Below, piece by piece: positions 4,590-9,837 of a stretch of 9,837 nt of DNA. The translations under genes were made by a program, and so were the position numbers. Position 1 is the first letter of the stretch; every line of letters starts with the position of its first letter. The stretch comes from CALMEC01 sp031372145 (GTDB lineage: Bacteria; Actinomycetota; Thermoleophilia; Miltoncostaeales; Miltoncostaeaceae): the NCBI GenBank assembly GCA_031372145.1, contig JANMKR010000218.1:1-9837 (forward strand), read 5' to 3'. The notes beneath the pieces are model-generated. The model was not told where the DNA came from, ran no database searches, and saw only the letters and a list, made by a program, of their open reading frames with translations.

Positions 4590-6302
4590 GTGAGACGACG
4601 TGGCGCGCAGATCGGTCCGGGGATGTGGTCATTGAACCGAGACCAGCCACGATCGACGACCCGGGATGACCGGCACGGCGAACGGAGTGCGCTCGAGGCG
4701 CTTGCCGCCCGGCGGGCCGTAAAGCACGCCGCCGCCCTCATCGCGTCAATCCAGGATGGTCTCTTCGTCGTGGACGAATCGGGGCGGATCGCCGACGTCA
4801 ACGCACGGTTCGTCGAGATGACCGGCTTCGGTCGTCACGAGCTGATCGGGCAGTCGTTCCCATATCCCTTCTGGGCGACCGAGGACCGGGACGCCAACGC
4901 GATCGCATTCCAGCAATTCCTGGCGATGCTTCGACAGGCCGGCACTCCATCCGCAGACCTCGAACTGGCCTCTCGGAGCAAAGGCGGCCGCCGCTTTCCG
5001 GTCACGATGCGCGTCGCGCAGTTGTTTGGTGCCGCCAAGGAACTTGTGGGGTACGTCGGCACGGTCAAAGACGTCACCTCGCTGCGTCGCGCGGAGCACG
5101 AGCTTCGGTCGAGTCAAGCCCAGGCCCGGGCGGAGCAAGGTGCACTCAAACGTGTGGCGACCGCCATCGCGAGAGGGGCTGTAGAGGGCGCGATCTTTGC
5201 GCACCTCGCCCACGAGGTCGCGGCGCTCACGCAGTGCGACACCGCCGCCGTCTACCGCTTCGAAGGTCGCCAGATGATCCTCGTCGGATCCCACGGCGTC
5301 ACCGCACACACTGTCGGAGCGAGCTTTGCGCTGCGTGGCGACGACGCGGTACCGCAGGCCGCACGGACAGGTCAGCCGGCACGTGTGGCCGATTACCGTT
5401 CGCTCCGCGCCGATGACCCCGCGAACGTCAGGCACGTCCACCCCTCATGCCGCGCGGGCGCCGCTGTACCGATTGCCGTCGGAGATCGCCGTTGGGGGGC
5501 GATCCTCATCGCAACCACGCACGAGAAGCCAATCCCGCCAGACGCCGAGGCGGCGTTGCTGCGCTTTTCGTCGCTGGCAGCAATCGCGATTTCACGTGTC
5601 GATGCCCGCGTCGGGCTCGAGGCACCGGTGCTGTGCGATCCGGTCGACGCCTTGGCATTCGATCCACTCGTGTCGGCCGACGAGCAGGTCAGCAAGACCC
5701 GACGCAGGCAGGCACACGGCGGCAGTCTGACCTTGCTTCGCACCATTGACTCGCGGGACCCGGGGACGCTTCGCCGTTCCGAGTTCGTCGCTGAAATCGC
5801 CAAACGGCTTGCGCTTGAGTTGGGGTGGGCCCCGAAGCGCGCCTCGGACCTGTACGAGGCCGGACTCGTGCACAAGGTGGGGAAGATGGGGCTCTCCGAC
5901 GCGATCCTGTTCAAGCCGGCGCCGATGACGTCCGCGGAGCGGGCTCAGATGGAACGCCACCCCGTGCTCGGTGCGGAGGTTCTGGCCGGGAGCCTGTCCG
6001 AGGAGCAGGTGACGTGGGTACGGCATCACCACGAATCGTTTGACGGAACCGGGTATCCAGATGGGCTCAAGGGGGACAGGATCCCGGATGGCGCCCGGAT
6101 CTTGGCGCTTGCAGATGCCTGGGACGCGATGACGAACGGACGAGACCGGCAGTCGGCACGCGACCACGCCGATGCGCTCGCCGACTGTCAGCGCCAGGCG
6201 AGCCGGAGCTTCTGTCCCAGGGCGGTCGACGCGCTCGTGCGCATCATGAGCCCTGCGGAGCCGTCGTCGGCTGCCGGACCAGTCGCTCGCTTGGACGCAT
6301 GA
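4590..6302 (+). CDS. PAS-GAF-HD-GYP signalling protein with altered HD motif (His-Lys)
   Basis: About 570 residues from GTG 4590 (589 if GTG 4533 is used). Domains in order are PAS at about 47-169 (ASIQDGLFVVDESGRIADVN, TGFGRHELIGQSFP, YVGTVKDVT), GAF at about 186-336 and HD-GYP at about 381-556. HD-GYP domains normally hydrolyse cyclic di-GMP. Here the second-shell features are kept: KPAPMTSAERAQMERHP, RHHHESFDGTGYPDG (GYP at 488-490) and LADAWDAMT. However, the signature HD is HK (LVHKVGK; codons CAC AAG at 5871-5876), and the His expected in the first helix (HSERVA-type motif) is Arg (LRRSEFVA). With two metal ligands missing, normal catalysis is doubtful; a c-di-GMP-binding or scaffold role is possible. 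There are no membrane spans, so it is cytoplasmic. The stop overlaps the next start (ATGA at 6299-6302), coupling it to a membrane protein. Confidence 0.9.
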   Translation: MRRRGAQIGPGMWSLNRDQPRSTTRDDRHGERSALEALAARRAVKHAAALIASIQDGLFVVDESGRIADVNARFVEMTGFGRHELIGQSFPYPFWATEDRDANAIAFQQFLAMLRQAGTPSADLELASRSKGGRRFPVTMRVAQLFGAAKELVGYVGTVKDVTSLRRAEHELRSSQAQARAEQGALKRVATAIARGAVEGAIFAHLAHEVAALTQCDTAAVYRFEGRQMILVGSHGVTAHTVGASFALRGDDAVPQAARTGQPARVADYRSLRADDPANVRHVHPSCRAGAAVPIAVGDRRWGAILIATTHEKPIPPDAEAALLRFSSLAAIAISRVDARVGLEAPVLCDPVDALAFDPLVSADEQVSKTRRRQAHGGSLTLLRTIDSRDPGTLRRSEFVAEIAKRLALELGWAPKRASDLYEAGLVHKVGKMGLSDAILFKPAPMTSAERAQMERHPVLGAEVLAGSLSEEQVTWVRHHHESFDGTGYPDGLKGDRIPDGARILALADAWDAMTNGRDRQSARDHADALADCQRQASRSFCPRAVDALVRIMSPAEPSSAAGPVARLDA

Positions 6303-6997
6303 GGGCGCCGCTGGTGGCACGAACGCAACCGGCCAACCGCAGCCGGTGGTGTGTCGCGATTCTTCTCGTCGTGCTCATTGCGGCGGGCGCCGTGACGGTC
6401 GTTGAAAAGGGGCCACACGCATTCCCAGAAGGAGACATCGGTGGCGGCCCGGCGCTCCCCGTCGCCGATGCTCGCGCCCCGACCGTTCAGGCTCCTGCAC
6501 GCCTCGTTGCCGCTCTGAAGCGTCTTGGGGCGCCGGCGCCGGACGCGTCGGATGTGGTCCGCCTCAACGAGTACACGACATGGATCAGCCCGACGCCTCA
6601 CGGCCCGATCGTCAGCGTGCTCGATTTGCAGGACACGTCCAAGCGAATTGGCTCGGTCAACGCCCCACTCTCGTTGGGTTGCTCGCCGCCGCCGCCAGGC
6701 ACGATGATTTGGATCTGCGGCGGTAACCAGGACCCCGGTGTCCGCTCCCTCTTCGTCGGCCGCGCCGATCCGCGCGTGAGCGAGATTCACGTGGAGTTCC
6801 CACACGGGGCAGCCGCCCACCGCATCTCATACGAGCGAGGGCTGTTCGTCGTCGTTGGTCCACGACCGCGATCGGCCACCGAGTATGGCCCTGGTCCCAT
6901 CGCGGTCGTCGGCATCGACGATGACGGCGAACCAATCGGCAGGTACATCCAACCCGACACGGACCAGGCTCTTCCACCTCGTGCCAGCCTGCCCTGA
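6299..6997 (+). CDS. Membrane-anchored protein with an outer domain, coupled to the HD-GYP gene
   Basis: This is a 232-residue protein of no family I can name. It has a short basic N-terminus, one membrane span at about 17-35 (WCVAILLVVLIAAGAVTVV), a Pro/Ala-rich linker (36-66) and an outer domain (67-232). Two cysteines (128 and 140) could form a disulfide. The segment RSLFVGRADPRVSEIHVEF (149-167), then GLFVVVGP (181-188) and GIDDDGEPIGRY (205-216), resembles the outer domain of the anti-sigma-like protein (ALFGTTADNISTVTIHYGDG, GFVIFVDP, AHDPSGFTI). The short inside tail is too small for a sigma-binding domain. The ATGA overlap with the HD-GYP gene points to a shared function, perhaps passing an outside signal to the cytoplasmic PAS-GAF-HD-GYP protein. 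The similarity is by eye and function is unknown. Confidence 0.75.
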   Translation: MRAPLVARTQPANRSRWCVAILLVVLIAAGAVTVVEKGPHAFPEGDIGGGPALPVADARAPTVQAPARLVAALKRLGAPAPDASDVVRLNEYTTWISPTPHGPIVSVLDLQDTSKRIGSVNAPLSLGCSPPPPGTMIWICGGNQDPGVRSLFVGRADPRVSEIHVEFPHGAAAHRISYERGLFVVVGPRPRSATEYGPGPIAVVGIDDDGEPIGRYIQPDTDQALPPRASLP

Positions 6998-7321
6998 TAT
7001 GCGGGGCTCGTGGTGATTGGGTGCGGCAATCGCTGGTAGCGGGACTGTGCGGTCCTGCGAACACTTACGTCAACTTTGCCCCAAGCGGCCCGAGCCGTGT
7101 CAACGTCCATTGCGCGCCATATGATCCGCCTGAGTTTGTCCTACGCGTGGAGCCGCGCGCATGACTTGCCCTGGCACGTGGCTTTCCATCCCGGCGGGGG
7201 CAAATTGGCCAGCTCGTCGTTTCGCACGGAACGCACGCAAACTGCAGTTATGTCGCTTTCAAGGAAATCGAGGGTCCCCTCAACGAGTGACCTGTGATGC
7301 CTCCGTTAAGCGGCGTGACGC
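6998..7321. other. Non-coding gap between the signalling block and the XRE remnant
   Basis: I find no convincing gene, tRNA or insertion-sequence end here. A 73-codon open frame (7076-7297, + strand) has no family-like sequence and no ribosome-binding site, so I do not call it. The region holds two small hairpins near the left end (GATTG/CAATC at about 7015-7031, and 7039-7058). It could contain decayed sequence linked to the scar at 7463. Confidence 0.5.
7039..7058 (+). terminator. Candidate terminator hairpin downstream of the membrane protein gene
   Basis: GCGGGAC (7039-7045) pairs with GTCCTGC (7052-7058), seven base pairs including one G-T, around a 6-base loop. It begins 42 bases after the stop at 6997. 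There is no T-tract. Confidence 0.3.
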
Positions 7322-7462
7322 TCAGCTGGCACGATGCTGAAGGCGCCGGCCGAGCGGCCGCAGCAGTCGAGCCACGGTAAGCACGGTCGGGTTGAGCTCA
7401 CCGCGCTCGATACGGCTGATGCCGGCCTGGTTGATCCCTGACGCGGTCGCGAGGCCGTTCTG
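7322..7462 (-). pseudogene. 3' remnant of an XRE/Cro-C1-type HTH regulator gene
   Basis: Read on the minus strand from 7462 down to the stop TGA at 7324-7322, the frame gives about 46 residues: QNGLATASGINQAG, ISRIERGELNPTVLTV and ARLLRPLGRRLQHRAS. This is the second half of an XRE helix-turn-helix domain (the SQ.xISRIERG-type recognition helix, then the NPTVxTVxRLLxPLG helix), as in HigA/HipB-like antitoxins. The first helices and any start codon are missing. Upstream on that strand the frame runs into sequence antisense to an MmcQ/YjbR gene, so the original 5' end is gone. I see no toxin gene beside it. It is almost surely non-functional. Confidence 0.7.
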
Positions 7463-7783
7463 GAGCATCCGTTCGGGCCCGGCTGGGAGGTATTCAAGGG
7501 GCGCGACAAGGTCTTTATGCTGATGACGGATGTCACCGGTGAGCCGATCGTGATCTTGAAGACCGACCCGGAGGACAGCAAAGCGCTCCAGGAACAGCAC
7601 GACGACATCACTCCCGGGTACCACATGAACAAGAAACACTGGATCACGCTGCACCCCTCCGGCGACCTGCAGACACAGCTGATCGATGACCTGGTCACGG
7701 ATTCATTTCTGCTCGTCGTGGAGAACCTCCCGCACGCGAAGCGGCCGGTCGACCCTGCCGCGTTCGGGCGGAACAACTGGTGA
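7463..7783 (+). pseudogene. 5'-truncated MmcQ/YjbR-family gene
   Basis: From base 7463 the frame reads EHPFGPGWEVFKGRDK, then VFMLMTDVTGEPIVILKTDP, then the family's C-terminal half (HMNKKHWITLHP, LIDDLVTDSFLLVVENLP). Family members start about 25 residues before the HPF motif, as the next gene does. Here the frame is closed by a stop at 7439-7441 and the bases before 7463 belong to an inverted XRE gene, so the true start and promoter are lost. The first usable start, ATG 7517, would skip about 43 residues, including HPF and the first strand. The C-terminus is intact and its TGA overlaps the next gene's GTG (7780-7783). MmcQ/YjbR proteins have a CyaY-like double-wing fold and unclear function. 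It may still be translated as a fragment. Confidence 0.72.
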
Positions 7784-8139
7784 CACCTTCCGGGGCGCGG
7801 CTGCAGCAGATCGCCCGCGACACAGCGGCGTCACTCGACGACGTGAGCCACGGGCATCCGTTCACCCCGCACCTGGACGTGTGGAAGGTCCACGAAAAGG
7901 TGTTCCTCATCGTCACCGACGACGATCCTGACTTGCAGATCATCACCGTGAAGGTCGACCCGCATCACGGCGACGCGTTGCGCCGCGACCACGACGCGAT
8001 CACCGCCGGCCACTACCTCGACAAGCAGCACTGGATTTCTATTGGACCAGGCGCGGGAATCACCGCCTCACTGATCGAAAACCTGGTGCACGGCTCCTAC
8101 GACCTCGCCAGCCAACCCCCCACGAAACGGCACCCATGA
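7780..8139 (+). CDS. MmcQ/YjbR-family protein (DUF419-type), full length
   Basis: This 119-residue protein matches the family's usual length of about 118. It has the N-terminal helix (RLQQIARDTAASLDDVSHGHPF, HPF at 26-28), LDVWKVHEKVFLIVTDD, ITVKVDPHHGDAL, HYLDKQHWISIGP and the closing helix LIENLVHGSYDL. These elements align with the truncated neighbour upstream, from which it differs clearly, so they are old tandem paralogues and not a recent duplication. It starts with GTG inside the preceding stop (GTGA) and ends inside rarA's start (ATGA at 8136-8139), so it belongs to a tightly coupled operon. It is probably cytoplasmic. Some family members have been suggested to bind DNA; no function is established, and the link to rarA suggests but does not prove a DNA-related role. 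Confidence 0.85.
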   Translation: MTPSGARLQQIARDTAASLDDVSHGHPFTPHLDVWKVHEKVFLIVTDDDPDLQIITVKVDPHHGDALRRDHDAITAGHYLDKQHWISIGPGAGITASLIENLVHGSYDLASQPPTKRHP

Positions 8140-9461
8140 CCGAGCAACCACCGTCGCTGTTCGACGTCGACGACGCCTCCCGGCCGCTGGCGGACCGTCT
8201 GCGACCTCACGCCCTGTCCGATGTCGTCGGGCAGGATCACCTGCTCGCAGCGGACGCACCCGTCGGGCGGATGGTCGGCGCGCACCGTTTGGTGTCGATG
8301 GTGCTGTGGGGGCCGCCCGGATGCGGCAAGACCACGATCGCCAGGCTCCTCGCCGAGCAGACCAACCTCGCCTTCGAACCGCTCTCGGCCACCTTCTCCG
8401 GAGCCGCCGACCTCCGCCGGGTCTTCCAGACCGCGCAGCGCCGGCGAGAGCTCGGGCAAGGAACCCTGCTGTTCGTCGACGAGATCCACCGCTTCAACCG
8501 CGCGCAACAAGACTCCTTTCTCCCCTATGTGGAGGACGACACCATCGTGCTCGTCGGGGCCACCACCGAGAACCCCAGTTTCGAACTCAACGGTGCGTTG
8601 TTGTCCCGCTGCCAGGTGTTCGTCCTGAAGCGCCTCGACGACACGGCCCTCAGCGCACTCGTCACCCGGGCGGAGCAGTTGCTCGGCGGGCGGCTGCCGC
8701 TTGATGACGATGCGCGCCACGCGTTTATCGCGATGGCTGACGGGGATGGTCGGTACCTGCTGAACATGATCGAACAGGTGCCGTCCCTCGCTGCGCCGGT
8801 CGACACGCCAGTGCTTGCCGCCGCGGTACAGAAGCGGGCACCTCTCTACGACAAGTCGCAAGAAGGCCATTACAACCTCATCTCCGCGCTCCACAAATCC
8901 ATGCGGGGCTCTGACCCCGACGCCGCCCTGTACTGGCTGGCGCGGATGCTTGACGGTGGAGAAGATCCCTTGTTCATCGCGCGCCGGATCACCCGGTTCG
9001 CGAACGAAGACATCGGCCTCGCCGATCCGAACGCCGTGCAGCAGGCCCTCGCCGCATGGGATGTCTACGAACGCCTCGGCTCACCCGAAGGCGAACTCGC
9101 GATCGCACAGGCCGTGCTCTACCTCGCCACCGCACCCAAATCGATCGGCGTCTACCGCGGGTTCAACAAGGCGTGGGCTGCCGCGAAACGCACCGGCTCG
9201 CTGATGCCACCCGCCCACATCCTCAACGCCCCCACCCGCCTGATGAAGAACCTCGGCTACGGCAAGGACTACCAATACGACCCCGACACCGACACCGGCT
9301 TCTCCGGCGCCAACGACTTCCCCGACGGCCTTCCCCGGAAAACATTCTACGAACCCACCACTAGCGGCTACGAACGCGCCATCAGCGAACGACTCCGCCA
9401 CTGGGCACAGCTGCGCAACGACCAACCCGGTGCCGCGACGACACCGCCCGAAGACAACTGA
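8136..9461 (+). CDS. rarA: Replication-associated recombination protein RarA (MgsA), AAA+ ATPase
   Basis: This 441-residue clamp-loader-like ATPase acts at stalled replication forks (MgsA/RarA in bacteria, WRNIP1/Mgs1 in eukaryotes). Seen in order: PLADRLRPHALSDVVGQDHLL (18-38), Walker A GPPGCGKTT (59-67), Walker B LLFVDEIHRFN (111-121), sensor 1 GATTENPSFE (141-150), the arginine-finger region LLSRCQVF, and the C-terminal oligomerisation part (DKSQEGHYNLISALHKSMRGSD, ARRITRFANEDIGLADP, APKSIGVYRGF, NAPTRLMKNLGYGKDYQY). The length is normal and no key residue is missing. It overlaps the MmcQ/YjbR gene by ATGA, and an esterase gene follows after 23 bases. As the operon's original 5' end appears damaged at 7463, its promoter may now be new or internal. 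Confidence 0.96.
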   Translation: MTEQPPSLFDVDDASRPLADRLRPHALSDVVGQDHLLAADAPVGRMVGAHRLVSMVLWGPPGCGKTTIARLLAEQTNLAFEPLSATFSGAADLRRVFQTAQRRRELGQGTLLFVDEIHRFNRAQQDSFLPYVEDDTIVLVGATTENPSFELNGALLSRCQVFVLKRLDDTALSALVTRAEQLLGGRLPLDDDARHAFIAMADGDGRYLLNMIEQVPSLAAPVDTPVLAAAVQKRAPLYDKSQEGHYNLISALHKSMRGSDPDAALYWLARMLDGGEDPLFIARRITRFANEDIGLADPNAVQQALAAWDVYERLGSPEGELAIAQAVLYLATAPKSIGVYRGFNKAWAAAKRTGSLMPPAHILNAPTRLMKNLGYGKDYQYDPDTDTGFSGANDFPDGLPRKTFYEPTTSGYERAISERLRHWAQLRNDQPGAATTPPEDN

Positions 9462-9484
9462 CCACCGCTCGAAAGGCTCACCAC

Positions 9485-9837
9485 ATGTCCAAATCACACC
9501 CCGTCCGCTCCTGGCTCGGCGTCCCCTTCGCCACCGCAGAACGCTTCCACAGCCCCGTCTTGCTGCCCTTCAACCCTGACGTGGCATACGACCAGAAGGG
9601 ACCCGCACCCCTCCAGGCAGGCGCCCCCACGTGGCTCGAGGCCGACAACGGATTCAGCGAAGACTGCCTCAACCTCAACGTGTGGGCACCCGAAGACGCC
9701 GCCGACGAACCGCTCCCCGTCATCGTCTACATCTACGGCGGCGGATTCGAGATGGGAGCGAACACCCAGACCACCTCGAACGCATCCGGGCTCGCCGCGA
9801 CCGGCCGTGCCGTCGGCGTCTCGCTGAACTACCGACT
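9485..9837 (+). CDS. Type-B carboxylesterase / alpha-beta hydrolase, 5' part only
   Basis: The first 117 residues are present; the frame runs off the window. The ATG at 9485 has an AAAGG site at 9472-9476, eight bases upstream. SEDCLNLNVWAP (58-69) is the type-B esterase signature 2, and VIVYIYGGGFEMG (79-91) is the oxyanion-hole loop, with Tyr where most members have His (HGGGF). The catalytic Ser-Glu/Asp-His triad would lie beyond the window. The N-terminus before SEDCLNL is short (57 residues) compared with typical family members, and lacks the usual FKGIPYA wording (here SWLGVPFATAERF). No signal peptide is visible, so it is probably cytoplasmic. It lies 23 bases after rarA and is probably co-transcribed; the substrate is unknown. 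Confidence 0.88.
   Translation, partial: MSKSHPVRSWLGVPFATAERFHSPVLLPFNPDVAYDQKGPAPLQAGAPTWLEADNGFSEDCLNLNVWAPEDAADEPLPVIVYIYGGGFEMGANTQTTSNASGLAATGRAVGVSLNYR

Noticed and set aside
7076..7297. 73-codon open frame on the + strand
   Set aside because: No family resemblance, no ribosome-binding site, and irregular composition compared with the real genes.
7322..7654. Functional XRE antitoxin of 110 residues fused to a new N-terminus
   Set aside because: The first 60 or so residues are antisense to conserved MmcQ/YjbR sequence, and the HTH lacks its first helices; no toxin gene is adjacent.
1..9837. CRISPR array, tRNA or rRNA gene, insertion sequence or transposase
   Set aside because: I saw no regularly spaced long repeats, no TTCGA-type tRNA arms in a cloverleaf setting, no transposase motifs and no matched terminal inverted repeats.

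Overview
The window is high-GC bacterial DNA, most likely from the Actinomycetota. The grounds are a class II DAHP synthase, C/G-biased third codon positions, apparently leaderless genes, an actinobacterial-looking MmcQ-rarA operon, and an ECF sigma factor with a one-TM anti-sigma partner. I cannot place it lower than phylum. All confident genes are on the + strand; the only minus-strand coding trace is a broken HTH fragment.

Layout. (1) 1-724: 3' half of the shikimate-pathway DAHP synthase, cut by the window edge. (2) 725-1042: non-coding, ending in a 30-bp promoter-like element. (3) 1000-6997: a dense signalling block. It holds a LuxR-family regulator with a degenerate receiver domain, a secreted crystallin/I36-like small protein, an ECF sigma factor overlapping a membrane anti-sigma-like protein, a stand-alone LuxR-type HTH protein, and a PAS-GAF-HD-GYP protein overlapping a membrane-anchored protein. 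(4) 6998-7321: non-coding. (5) 7322-7783: a scar where the 3' part of a minus-strand XRE-type HTH gene meets a plus-strand MmcQ/YjbR gene that has lost its 5' end. (6) 7780-9837: intact MmcQ/YjbR gene, rarA, and the start of a type-B carboxylesterase.

The most interesting signal is a 30-bp element, GCAAGANAANNNGGGG-N7-CACTAGA, at identical internal spacing directly in front of three regulator genes: luxR-like 1, the ECF sigma gene and luxR-like 2 (19 of 23 non-spacer positions are identical in all three). It ends 7 to 24 bp before the start codons, so it looks like a promoter producing leaderless or very short-leader mRNAs. The simplest model is a locally wired regulon, perhaps driven by the sigma factor encoded inside it. 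Further signals are a 23-bp-period repeat with N3-centred palindromes before the secreted protein gene, and a perfect N3-centred palindrome between the second LuxR gene and the HD-GYP gene.

Working model (inference): membrane proteins with related outer domains (3240-3983 and 6299-6997) sense an envelope or extracellular cue. One restrains the ECF sigma factor. The other is translationally coupled to an HD-GYP protein whose catalytic His-Asp is His-Lys, so it may be a c-di-GMP receptor or scaffold rather than an enzyme. The two LuxR-type proteins would relay the response to targets such as the secreted protein. The flanking aro and rarA segments look like ordinary housekeeping DNA.
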